Below, piece by piece: positions 1-5,426 of a stretch of 5,454 nucleotides of DNA. Where the stretch lies: assembly GCA_937936695.1 (NCBI GenBank), contig CALHCK010000140.1, positions 1 to 5,454 of the forward strand. Reading direction: 5' to 3'. The stretch comes from an uncultured Polaribacter sp. (GTDB lineage Bacteria > Bacteroidota > Bacteroidia > Flavobacteriales > Flavobacteriaceae). A model generated the notes under the pieces. The model searched no databases. It was not told the origin of the DNA and was given only the letters and a program-made list of their open reading frames with translations. A program made the translations under genes and the position numbers. Numbering within the stretch: the first letter of the stretch is position 1; each line of letters begins with the position of its first letter.

Positions 1-17
1 TGTGAATTATTTTTCAC

Positions 18-25
18 TATTTTTG
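18..25 (+). promoter_or_regulatory. Candidate -7 promoter element before fabH
   Basis: The octamer TATTTTTG fits the Bacteroidota -7 consensus TAnnTTTG and would start transcription about 30 bases before the fabH start codon. A small hairpin (GTGAA at 2-6 with TTCAC at 13-17) lies just before it. The -33 partner would fall before the window, so it cannot be checked. In this AT-rich DNA one such match may be chance, and fabH may instead be transcribed from further upstream. Confidence 0.3.
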
Positions 26-59
26 AATTTCGTAATCATTTAGAAAACGACTTAAAATT

Positions 60-1055
60 ATGACTAAAATTACTGCAGCAATTACCGCAGTAGGGAAATA
101 TGTTCCTGAATACGTTTTAACAAATCAAGAGTTAGAAACGATGGTAGATACCAACGATGAGTGGATAACTACTAGAACAGGTATTAAAGAAAGAAGAGTC
201 TTAAAAGAAAAAGGTTTAGGAACTTCATATTTAGCTATAAAATCTGCTGAAGACTTAATACAAAAATCGAATATAGATCCTAAAGAAATAGATCTAGTTA
301 TAGTAGGTACAGCAACACCAGATTTGCATGTTGCAGCAACTGCAGCTTATGTAGCTTCTGAAATTGGTGCTGTTAATGCTTTTGGTTACGATTTGCAAGC
401 TGCTTGTTCTAGCTTTTTATACGGTATGTCTACAGCTGCTAGTTATATAGAATCTGGTAGATACAAAAAAGTACTTTTAATAGGGGCAGATAAAATGTCA
501 TCTATTATAGATTATAAAGATAGAGCAACTTGTATTATTTTTGGAGATGGGGCTGGAGCAGCTTTGTTTGAGCCTAATTATGAAGGATTAGGATTACAAG
601 ACGAGTACTTAAGAAGTGATGGTGTTGGAAGAGATTTTTTAAGGATAGAAGCAGGTGGATCTATGATGCCAACAACAGAAGAAACTGTTGCAGGTAAAAA
701 ACACTTTGTTTATCAAGAAGGAAAAACAGTATTTAAATACGCTGTTTCTAACATGTCTAGTGTTGCAGAAAAAATAATGCAAAGAAATAACTTAACAGAA
801 CAAGATGTTCAGTGGTTGGTTGCACATCAGGCAAATAAAAGAATTATAGAAGCTACAGCCAATAGGGTTGGAGTATCATCTGAAAAAGTAATGATGAATA
901 TTCAAAAGTACGGAAACACTACATCGGGTACTTTACCATTATTATTAGCGGACTATGAAAGTCAATTAAAAAAAGGAGATAATTTAGTTTTTGCAGCATT
1001 TGGAGGTGGTTTCACATGGGGAGCCGCTTTTGTTAAATGGGCATACAATTCATAA
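60..1055 (+). CDS. fabH: Beta-ketoacyl-ACP synthase III (FabH)
   Basis: FabH catalyses the first condensation of type II fatty acid synthesis, joining an acyl-CoA primer to malonyl-ACP to give a beta-ketoacyl-ACP, in the cytoplasm. The 331-residue product has the normal family length and a complete thiolase fold. The catalytic triad is visible: Cys116 in LQAACSS, His256 in VAHQANKR and Asn286 in YGNTTSGT. The early GIKERR motif (41-46) and the C-terminal glycine-rich FGGGFTWGA (314-322) are also typical. The start is the first ATG of the frame, after an A-rich leader. It leads the operon with accB (25 bp gap) and accC, so chain initiation and malonyl-CoA supply are co-expressed. The primer preference (acetyl or branched acyl-CoA) cannot be read from the sequence; branched iso primers are common in Flavobacteriaceae. 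The call is secure. Confidence 0.97.
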   Translation: MTKITAAITAVGKYVPEYVLTNQELETMVDTNDEWITTRTGIKERRVLKEKGLGTSYLAIKSAEDLIQKSNIDPKEIDLVIVGTATPDLHVAATAAYVASEIGAVNAFGYDLQAACSSFLYGMSTAASYIESGRYKKVLLIGADKMSSIIDYKDRATCIIFGDGAGAALFEPNYEGLGLQDEYLRSDGVGRDFLRIEAGGSMMPTTEETVAGKKHFVYQEGKTVFKYAVSNMSSVAEKIMQRNNLTEQDVQWLVAHQANKRIIEATANRVGVSSEKVMMNIQKYGNTTSGTLPLLLADYESQLKKGDNLVFAAFGGGFTWGAAFVKWAYNS

Positions 1056-1080
1056 AAAAAATAATTTAATATTAAGAAAA

Positions 1081-1557
1081 ATGGATATTAAAGAGATTCA
1101 AAATCTTATAAAATTTGTAGCAAAATCTGGCGCAAGCGAGGTTAAGTTAGAAATGGAAGACGTAAAAATTACTATTAAAACAGGTTCTGAAAAAACTGAA
1201 ACTACTATTGTACAAGCAGCTCCTATGGCGGCAATGCCACAAGCAGTAGCACCAGCAGCTCCTCAGGCAGCGGCACCAGTTGCAGAAACTGCACCTGCTG
1301 TTAGTAGTGATGATAAATATATTACTGTAAAATCTCCAATTATTGGTACTTTTTACAGAAAACCAGCTCCAGATAAACCAAATTTTGTTGAAGTAGGTTC
1401 AGATATTAGCGTAGGAGATACGGTTTGTGTTATTGAAGCTATGAAGTTATTTAACGAAATAGAATCTGAAATTTCAGGTAAGATAGTTAAGATATTAGTA
1501 GATGATTCTACTCCTGTAGAATTTGACCAACCATTATTTTTGGTAGATCCTTCTTAG
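1081..1557 (+). CDS. accB: Acetyl-CoA carboxylase biotin carboxyl carrier protein (AccB/BCCP)
   Basis: This is the 158-residue carrier of acetyl-CoA carboxylase. Its biotin swings between biotin carboxylase (AccC) and the carboxyltransferase (AccA/AccD, not in this window). The N-terminal part (1-35, MDIKEIQNLIKFV) is the usual AccB helix and strand. Residues about 45-76 form a flexible Ala/Pro-rich linker. The biotinyl domain follows (80-158), with the EAMKL motif and Lys122 as the biotinylation site. The frame stays open upstream to an ATG at 991, but that would overlap the fabH end by 65 bases and add 30 residues unlike AccB. The ATG at 1081, 25 bp after the fabH stop and behind an A-rich stretch, gives the canonical N-terminus. 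accC follows 49 bp later, the usual accBC pairing. Confidence 0.96.
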   Translation: MDIKEIQNLIKFVAKSGASEVKLEMEDVKITIKTGSEKTETTIVQAAPMAAMPQAVAPAAPQAAAPVAETAPAVSSDDKYITVKSPIIGTFYRKPAPDKPNFVEVGSDISVGDTVCVIEAMKLFNEIESEISGKIVKILVDDSTPVEFDQPLFLVDPS

Positions 1558-1606
1558 GAAAAAAAGATAATTTTTAATTCTACTAATCAAACGAATTCTA
1601 ACAATT

Positions 1607-2944
1607 ATGTTTAAAAAAATACTAATTGCCAATAGAGGAGAAATAGCACTACGTGTTATAAGAACCTGTAAAGAAATGGGAATTAAAACTGTAGCAGTTT
1701 ACTCTACAGCAGACGCAGAAAGTTTACATGTTAGGTTTGCAGACGAAGCAGTTTGTATTGGGCCAGCTCAAAGTTCAGACTCTTACTTAAAGATGTCTAA
1801 CGTTATTGCAGCTGCAGAAATAACAAATGCAGATGCAATTCATCCTGGATATGGTTTTTTATCCGAAAATGCTAAATTTTCTAAATTATGTGAAGAACAT
1901 AATATTAAATTTATTGGAGCTACAGGAGAAATGATTAACCAAATGGGAGACAAAGCAAATGCGAAGTCTACTATGATTGCTGCTGGTGTGCCTTGTGTAC
2001 CTGGGAGTGAAGGGGTTATTAAAGATTTTAAAGAGTGCGAACAATTAGCTGTAGATACTGGTTATCCAGTAATGCTAAAAGCATCTGCAGGTGGTGGTGG
2101 TAAAGGTATGCGTGCTGTATGGAAAGCCGAAGATTTAAAAGAAGCTTGGGATTCTGCAAGACAAGAAAGTAAAGCTGCTTTTGGTAACGATGATATGTAC
2201 ATGGAAAAGCTTATTGAAGAGCCTAGACATATTGAAATACAGATTGTTGGAGATTCTTTTGGTAAGGCATGTCATTTATCAGAAAGAGATTGTTCTGTAC
2301 AAAGACGTCATCAAAAATTAACAGAAGAAACCCCTTCTCCTTTTATGACGGAAGATTTAAGAGAAAGAATGGGAGAAGCTGCAGTAAAAGCTGCAGAATA
2401 TATTAAATACGAAGGAGCAGGTACTGTAGAGTTTTTAGTAGATAAACATAGAAACTTCTACTTTATGGAAATGAATACTCGTATACAAGTAGAACACCCA
2501 ATTACAGAAGAAGTTGTTAACTACGATTTAATTAGAGAACAAATTTTAGTAGCAGCTGGTGTACCTATTTCAGGAAAAAATTATTTTCCTCAAATGCATT
2601 CTATAGAGTGTAGAATTAATGCTGAAGATCCGCATAATAATTTTAGACCAGCACCAGGAAAAATAGCTACTTTTCATGCTCCAGGAGGGCATGGAGTAAG
2701 AATAGATACTCATGTATATGCAGGATATATGATTCCTCCTAACTATGATTCTATGATTGCTAAATTAATTACAACGGCTCAAACAAGAGAAGAAGCAATT
2801 AATAAAATGAAAAGAGCTTTAGATGAGTTTGTAATAGAAGGAGTTAAAACAACGATTCCTTTTCATAGGCAGTTAATGGATCATCCAGATTATGTTGCTG
2901 GAAACTATACAACAAAGTTTATGGAAGACTTTAAAATGCAATAA
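1607..2944 (+). CDS. accC: Acetyl-CoA carboxylase biotin carboxylase subunit (AccC)
   Basis: AccC uses ATP and bicarbonate to carboxylate the biotin on AccB, the first half-reaction of malonyl-CoA formation. The 445 residues match the family length and domain order. An N-terminal biotin-carboxylase fold (1-115) opens with KKILIANRGEIALR. The ATP-grasp domain follows, with Lys116, Lys158, the glycine loop AGGGGKGM (161-168) and the metal and bicarbonate-site residues Glu275, Glu288, Asn290, Arg292 and Glu296 in FMEMNTRIQVEHP. The C-terminal domain (about 330-445) contains IECRINAEDP. It is a stand-alone subunit with no fused biotinyl domain, which fits the separate accB upstream. Homologous carboxylases for propionyl-CoA or pyruvate share the fold, but the fabH-accB context and length support acetyl-CoA carboxylase. 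A strong terminator follows 23 bp after the stop. Confidence 0.96.
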   Translation: MFKKILIANRGEIALRVIRTCKEMGIKTVAVYSTADAESLHVRFADEAVCIGPAQSSDSYLKMSNVIAAAEITNADAIHPGYGFLSENAKFSKLCEEHNIKFIGATGEMINQMGDKANAKSTMIAAGVPCVPGSEGVIKDFKECEQLAVDTGYPVMLKASAGGGGKGMRAVWKAEDLKEAWDSARQESKAAFGNDDMYMEKLIEEPRHIEIQIVGDSFGKACHLSERDCSVQRRHQKLTEETPSPFMTEDLRERMGEAAVKAAEYIKYEGAGTVEFLVDKHRNFYFMEMNTRIQVEHPITEEVVNYDLIREQILVAAGVPISGKNYFPQMHSIECRINAEDPHNNFRPAPGKIATFHAPGGHGVRIDTHVYAGYMIPPNYDSMIAKLITTAQTREEAINKMKRALDEFVIEGVKTTIPFHRQLMDHPDYVAGNYTTKFMEDFKMQ

Positions 2945-2967
2945 CAAGCTTAATTATTATAGATATT

Positions 2968-3003
2968 AAAAAGAGAATACATATTATGTATTCTCTTTTT
3001 TTT
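2968..3003 (+). terminator. Intrinsic terminator of the fabH-accB-accC operon
   Basis: A perfect 15-bp stem (2968-2982 with 2986-3000, arm core AAGAGAATACAT) closes a 3-base loop. The run of eight Ts at 2996-3003 forms the T-tract. It lies 23 bp after accC and 25 bp before the next gene, so it separates the lipid operon from the regulator gene. The left arm also begins with a run of As, so on the minus strand it could act as well. Confidence 0.9.
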
Positions 3004-3027
3004 ATATTTATATAAAAAAGAAGCGAA

Positions 3028-3477
3028 ATGAAAATAGATGGAATTGATAAAAAAATAATTATAAGTCTACTTAAAGACGCAAGAACTCCAATACTTAGCA
3101 TCGCAAGAGAAATAGGAATTTCTGGTGCTGCTATTCATCAAAGATTAAGAAAATTAGAAAAAGCAAAGCTAATAAGTGGTTATAATTTAATGCTAAATCC
3201 AATAACATTAGGGTTTACTACTACTGCTTTTGTTAGCGTTTACTTAGACGCGTCTGTAGCAGTTACCACTATTGTTAAAAGGTTAAAAGAGATTCCAGAA
3301 ATTTTAGAATGCCATTATACAACAGGTAATTTTCCAATTTTTATAAAAGTATTATGTGTTGATAATGAGGATTTAATACAGGTATTAGATTTAAAAATAA
3401 AGTCTATATCTGGTGTGTCTAAGCTAGAAACTTTTATATCACTAAAAGAACACATCAACAGAAAAATTAAAATATAA
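3028..3477 (+). CDS. Lrp/AsnC-family transcriptional regulator
   Basis: This is a 149-residue protein with the two-part Lrp/AsnC layout. An N-terminal winged helix-turn-helix (about 3-55) begins with IDKKIIISLLKDARTP and carries the recognition part GISGAAIHQRLRKLEKAKLISGY. A RAM/AsnC effector-binding domain (about 65-142) follows, with ECHYTTGNFPIFIKVLC near its middle. Such proteins form octamers or other multimers that bind amino acids or related small molecules and bend DNA. The ligand and targets cannot be inferred. It starts 25 bp after the accC terminator with an A-rich leader. No TAnnTTTG promoter is visible in this short gap, so its promoter may overlap the terminator or be non-canonical. 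It is probably a single-gene unit; there is no sign that it belongs to the lipid operon or to the phosphorelay downstream. Confidence 0.92.
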   Translation: MKIDGIDKKIIISLLKDARTPILSIAREIGISGAAIHQRLRKLEKAKLISGYNLMLNPITLGFTTTAFVSVYLDASVAVTTIVKRLKEIPEILECHYTTGNFPIFIKVLCVDNEDLIQVLDLKIKSISGVSKLETFISLKEHINRKIKI

Positions 3478-3595
3478 GAATATTAACCTAATAATACATG
3501 TTGCCTAACGAGTATTGGTAACCACTAATCTAACAAATTATTTAAAAAACTATATTTTATAAGATATTTACAATGTTTCTAAAATAAATTTTAAC
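3478..3595. other. Intergenic region before the phosphorelay cassette
   Basis: This 118-bp gap must carry the promoter of the cassette if it is transcribed separately from the Lrp-type gene, but no clear TAnnTTTG element or terminator is visible. It holds AACGAGTAT at 3507-3515, the same nine bases found in the inverted repeat of both downstream repeat copies, then ACCACTAATC at 3521-3530, which loosely resembles the repeat's ACTCGTTAATC. This may be a shared regulator site, but a nine-base match can also be chance. Confidence 0.35.
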
Positions 3596-4009
3596 ATGGT
3601 AAAATCTCTTTCTATATTACTTATTGATGATGATTCAATAGAAAGATTAAAGTTTAAAAGGGTTTGTGATGAAATTCGTTTTTCTTGTTCTATAAAAGAA
3701 GCTGTAAATGGTAAACAAGCCTTAGATTTTTTAGTTGATGCAAAAAACAGGTTTAATATTATTGTATTAGATCTTCATATGCCAATTATGAATGGACTTG
3801 AATTACTTGAAAAAATAAAATCAAACTTAAAACTTAAAGACATTCCAGTTGTAATAATGTCTAATTCTGAAGATGATGAAGAGCTAAGGAGATGCTATAA
3901 TTTAGGTATATCCGGTTTTTTTACTAAACCTGGACAATATTCTAAATATTCTAAAAAAGTAAAACCATTGTTAAAATACTGGAAGCAAAGTAAATTAATT
4001 AACAATTAA
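3596..4009 (+). CDS. Single-domain response regulator (CheY/Rcp1-like receiver)
   Basis: The 137-residue product is one receiver domain with no output domain. The acidic pocket is Asp11-Asp12-Asp13 in LLIDDD, the phosphoacceptor is Asp59 in VLDLHMPIMNG, the conserved hydroxyl residue is Ser89 in VIMSNS and the conserved lysine is Lys111 in FFTKP. The IERLKFKRVC start and the long insert before strand 4 (KSNLKLKDIPVVIMS) resemble the Rcp1-like receivers that partner phytochrome and other hybrid kinases. With no output domain it probably acts as a shuttle or phosphate sink, or through protein contacts, within a relay. The Hpt gene starts 20 bp later and the LytTR regulator gene follows, all on the same strand, so co-transcription is likely. 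No cognate kinase is in the window. Confidence 0.93.
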   Translation: MVKSLSILLIDDDSIERLKFKRVCDEIRFSCSIKEAVNGKQALDFLVDAKNRFNIIVLDLHMPIMNGLELLEKIKSNLKLKDIPVVIMSNSEDDEELRRCYNLGISGFFTKPGQYSKYSKKVKPLLKYWKQSKLINN

Positions 4010-4029
4010 TTATATTAATATAACAGATA

Positions 4030-4347
4030 ATGGAGAGTCCAAATTTAAATTATATAAGAGAATTATCTGATGGAGATGAAGAATTTGAGCAAAATATTTT
4101 AAATGTTTTAAAAAGTGAATTTCCTGCAGAGTTAAAAGTATTTAATGAAAATTTTAAAGCTAAGAACTATGCAGAGGCTTCTGTAAATGTTCATAAAATT
4201 AAGCATAAAATAAGTATTTTAGGTTTAAAAAAAGACTTAGAAAAAGCTTCTTTATTTGAATTAGATTTAAAAAAAGGAAAAATAGAATTATATAATGATT
4301 TTGTAAAAATATTAAACAAAATAGACTTATATTTAGGCTGTAAATAA
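4030..4347 (+). CDS. Hpt-domain histidine phosphotransfer protein
   Basis: This 105-residue, all-helical, stand-alone Hpt protein would pass phosphate between receiver domains, for example from a hybrid kinase to the LytTR regulator. The phosphorylatable residue is His55 in VNVHKIKHKISILGL, which matches the Hpt pattern H-x-[LI]-K-x-x-x-x-x-x-G with Lys58 and Gly65 kept. The small residue usually four after the histidine (Gly in HxLKG) is His59 here. I recall the same HKIKHKISILGL-like form from other Flavobacteria, so it is probably a lineage feature and not a loss of function. The gene sits 20 bp after the receiver gene and 16 bp before the LytTR gene. It has no signal peptide or membrane segment and should act in the cytoplasm. 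Confidence 0.85.
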   Translation: MESPNLNYIRELSDGDEEFEQNILNVLKSEFPAELKVFNENFKAKNYAEASVNVHKIKHKISILGLKKDLEKASLFELDLKKGKIELYNDFVKILNKIDLYLGCK

Positions 4348-4363
4348 CATTCCTTAATACAGC

Positions 4364-5068
4364 ATGAATTCTATAATAATAGATGATGATTTAACTGCAA
4401 GATTAATTGTAAAACAATTATGCGATAAATCAGAAAAAATATCAGTAATACAGGAGTTTAGTTCTGCAATAGAAGCTATAAAATTTCTAAACACAAATAC
4501 GGTAGATGTAATATTTTTGGATATACATATGCCAACATTTTCGGGTTTTGACTTTATTCAAACTCTAAAATCACCACCTAAAATTATTTTAACAACATCT
4601 GATAAAAACTTTGCATTACAAGCTTTTGAGTACGATTGTGTTGTAGATTACCTTGTTAAACCAATAATTCAAAAAAGATTTAATAAATCTTTAGAAAAAT
4701 TAGTTAATTTAAAAACGGTACCTAAAGTTGAAATTTCTAAAAGCGAAGAAAAGGAGGTTAAATTTATATATGTAAGTGTAGATAGGAGGTTAGTTAAAAT
4801 TAATGTTTCAGAAATTTATTTTGTTGAGGCAAAAGGAGATTATATTAGTATTAAAACACAAAATAAAAACTACGTAGTACATTCTACTTTAAAAAAGATT
4901 GAAGATAAATTACCTAAATCAATTTTTATAAGAGTACACCGTTCATATATTATTAATACTTTAGAAATTGTAGATATAGAAGATAACACTATAGTTATAC
5001 AAAAAAGCGTTATACCTATAAGTAGATCTAACAAAGGTGAATTAATGAAACGATTAAACTTATTATAG
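4364..5068 (+). CDS. LytTR-family DNA-binding response regulator
   Basis: The 234 residues comprise a receiver (1-115), a charged linker (about 116-132) and a LytTR DNA-binding domain (133-234). Receiver residues are Asp7-Asp8-Asp9, the phosphoacceptor Asp53 in FLDIHMP, Thr78 and Lys99 in YLVKP. LytTR hallmarks are IYFVEAKGDYISI (151-163), FIRVHRSYIIN (188-198) and PISRS (218-222). Proteins of this family (LytR, AgrA, AlgR) usually bind pairs of short direct repeats upstream of a promoter. It is the only output protein of the cassette, fed presumably by the Hpt protein encoded 16 bp upstream. Its stop is 25 bp before a duplicated promoter-like repeat, which makes that region an obvious candidate target, though no site can be assigned to it from sequence. 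No clear terminator follows, so read-through into the repeat region is possible. Confidence 0.94.
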   Translation: MNSIIIDDDLTARLIVKQLCDKSEKISVIQEFSSAIEAIKFLNTNTVDVIFLDIHMPTFSGFDFIQTLKSPPKIILTTSDKNFALQAFEYDCVVDYLVKPIIQKRFNKSLEKLVNLKTVPKVEISKSEEKEVKFIYVSVDRRLVKINVSEIYFVEAKGDYISIKTQNKNYVVHSTLKKIEDKLPKSIFIRVHRSYIINTLEIVDIEDNTIVIQKSVIPISRSNKGELMKRLNLL

Positions 5069-5093
5069 TAGCTTAAACTAGGAAAATTGTTTT

Positions 5094-5118
5094 TTAAACG
5101 AGTATAAACACTCATTAA
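5094..5118. promoter_or_regulatory. Inverted repeat, candidate operator, copy 1
   Basis: The arms ACGAGT (5098-5103) and ACTCAT (5110-5115) flank ATAAAC. One position is mismatched compared with the perfect copy at 5360-5377. The flanking TTAA and TTAA make it look like a site for a dimeric DNA-binding protein. The centre is about 58 bases before the predicted transcript start, a position typical for activators. It could instead be read as TAAAC repeated at a 10-bp period (5095-5099, 5105-5109). Confidence 0.5.
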
Positions 5119-5151
5119 TCGAAATATTAATAATAGGCCTTAAATCAGACT

Positions 5152-5159
5152 TATATTTG
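5152..5159 (+). promoter_or_regulatory. Bacteroidota -7 promoter element, copy 1
   Basis: TATATTTG is an exact match to TAnnTTTG and is identical in the second copy. No TTG/TTTG -33 element occurs about 20 bases upstream; that position holds ATTAATAAT. Lack of a -33 element suggests the promoter depends on an activator. Transcription would start near 5163-5166. Confidence 0.7.
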
Positions 5160-5164
5160 TAGTA

Positions 5165-5241
5165 TAGTTAGTTTAGTATAAGTTTAGTTTTAGTTATTAA
5201 AAAGCAATCAATAAATCAGTGTATTTATAGATTGCTTTTTT
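5165..5241 (+). ncRNA. Predicted ~77-nt small RNA (novel, unnamed)
   Basis: This is inferred from a promoter element and an intrinsic terminator with nothing translatable between them: no ATG occurs from 5160 to 5241 on the + strand. The predicted RNA has a 5' part of about 34 nt without obvious pairing, rich in AGU and UUUAG repeats (5166-5195). A long terminator hairpin with the six-base loop CAGUGU then ends in Us. The single-stranded repeated 5' part could base-pair with target mRNAs or bind an RNA-binding protein; neither can be decided here. The alternative is a short leader with an attenuator, but no gene follows within 100 bp before the second promoter copy. I do not recognise a known RNA family. 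The exact 5' end is an estimate from the -7 element. Confidence 0.55.
5199..5241 (+). terminator. Strong intrinsic terminator after repeat copy 1
   Basis: AAAAAGCAATC (5199-5209) pairs with GATTGCTTTTT (5230-5240). After one A/A mismatch the stem continues with ATAAAT (5211-5216) and ATTTAT (5223-5228) around the loop CAGTGT (5217-5222). The Ts at 5236-5241 form the T-tract. It lies about 40 bases after the -7 element, with no gene in between, and is the main evidence for a discrete short transcript. The A-run at the left base means weak termination on the minus strand is also possible. Confidence 0.88.
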
Positions 5242-5275
5242 AGTTTATAACTTTTTTTAATATCGAGGAAAACAC

Positions 5276-5297
5276 AATTTATCGTTTATGATAAATT
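5276..5297. promoter_or_regulatory. Perfect inverted repeat in the spacer between repeat copies
   Basis: The arms AATTTATC (5276-5283) and GATAAATT (5290-5297) are perfectly complementary around GTTTAT. It is not followed by a T-tract, so it is not a terminator. It lies about 60-80 bp before the second repeat copy and could be a protein-binding site or an RNA hairpin. No second copy is in the window. Confidence 0.45.
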
Positions 5298-5355
5298 ACT
5301 GATAACAGAGTTAATAATTGATTTAGGTTGTTAATTAAACAATTAGATGTACTTG

Positions 5356-5380
5356 TTAAACGAGTATAAACACTCGTTAA
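5356..5380. promoter_or_regulatory. Inverted repeat, candidate operator, copy 2
   Basis: The arms ACGAGT (5360-5365) and ACTCGT (5372-5377) are perfectly complementary around ATAAAC, and the pairing extends by one A-T on the outside. It sits at the same distance from the -7 element as in copy 1, with its centre about 58 bases before the predicted start. Being the fully symmetric version, it probably shows the consensus of the binding site. Confidence 0.55.
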
Positions 5381-5413
5381 TCGAAATATTAATAATACCC
5401 TTTAAATCAGACT

Positions 5414-5421
5414 TATATTTG
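5414..5421 (+). promoter_or_regulatory. Bacteroidota -7 promoter element, copy 2
   Basis: TATATTTG, followed by CAG, is a very typical Bacteroidota -7 element. As in copy 1, no -33 TTG is present at the expected distance. The predicted start is near 5425-5428. Confidence 0.7.
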
Positions 5422-5426
5422 CAGTA

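Larger units (their letters stand above)
5094..5193 (+). repeat. Direct repeat copy 1: promoter-like unit
   Basis: This 100-bp unit aligns with 5356-5454 with five substitutions and one single-base gap (about 94% identity). Weaker similarity extends left to TTG at 5087 if a four-T expansion is allowed. In order it holds an inverted repeat (ACGAGT 5098-5103, ACTCAT 5110-5115), two TTAAT boxes (5115-5119, 5127-5131), a TATATTTG element (5152-5159) and an AGTATA/TTTAG-rich stretch. The substitutions fall in the palindrome arm (one), the AATAGGCC segment between the TTAAT boxes and the -7 element (three), and just after the -7 element (one). The -7 element itself is unchanged, which suggests it is the functional part. 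Confidence 0.93.

Noticed and set aside
991..1080. Longer accB starting inside fabH
   Set aside because: The extra 30 residues overlap the fabH C-terminus out of frame and do not resemble AccB; the ATG at 1081 gives the standard N-terminus.
4010..4023. 14-bp perfect AT-only palindrome between the receiver and Hpt genes
   Set aside because: It is composed only of A and T, has no T-tract and sits in a 20-bp gap of a likely operon; chance is the simplest explanation.
4870..5115. Open frame of 81 codons on the minus strand
   Set aside because: It overlaps the LytTR domain of a confident gene almost completely, runs into the repeat, and its translation resembles no known family; it is a shadow frame.
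5094..5160. Sigma-54 type promoter as in Vibrio Qrr genes
   Set aside because: No GG-N10-GC pair of the -24/-12 type is present; the element found is the ordinary Bacteroidota TAnnTTTG.
5094..5193. Clear LytTR binding site (two 9-bp direct repeats about 12 bp apart)
   Set aside because: Several AT-rich half-matches exist but none fits a known LytTR consensus well enough to annotate, so the link to the LytTR regulator stays an inference.
5199..5241. Terminator of the LytTR gene only, without a separate RNA
   Set aside because: It may also stop read-through from the LytTR gene, but it lies over 130 bp downstream of the stop codon and follows a conserved, duplicated promoter element, so a terminator for a separate short transcript fits better.
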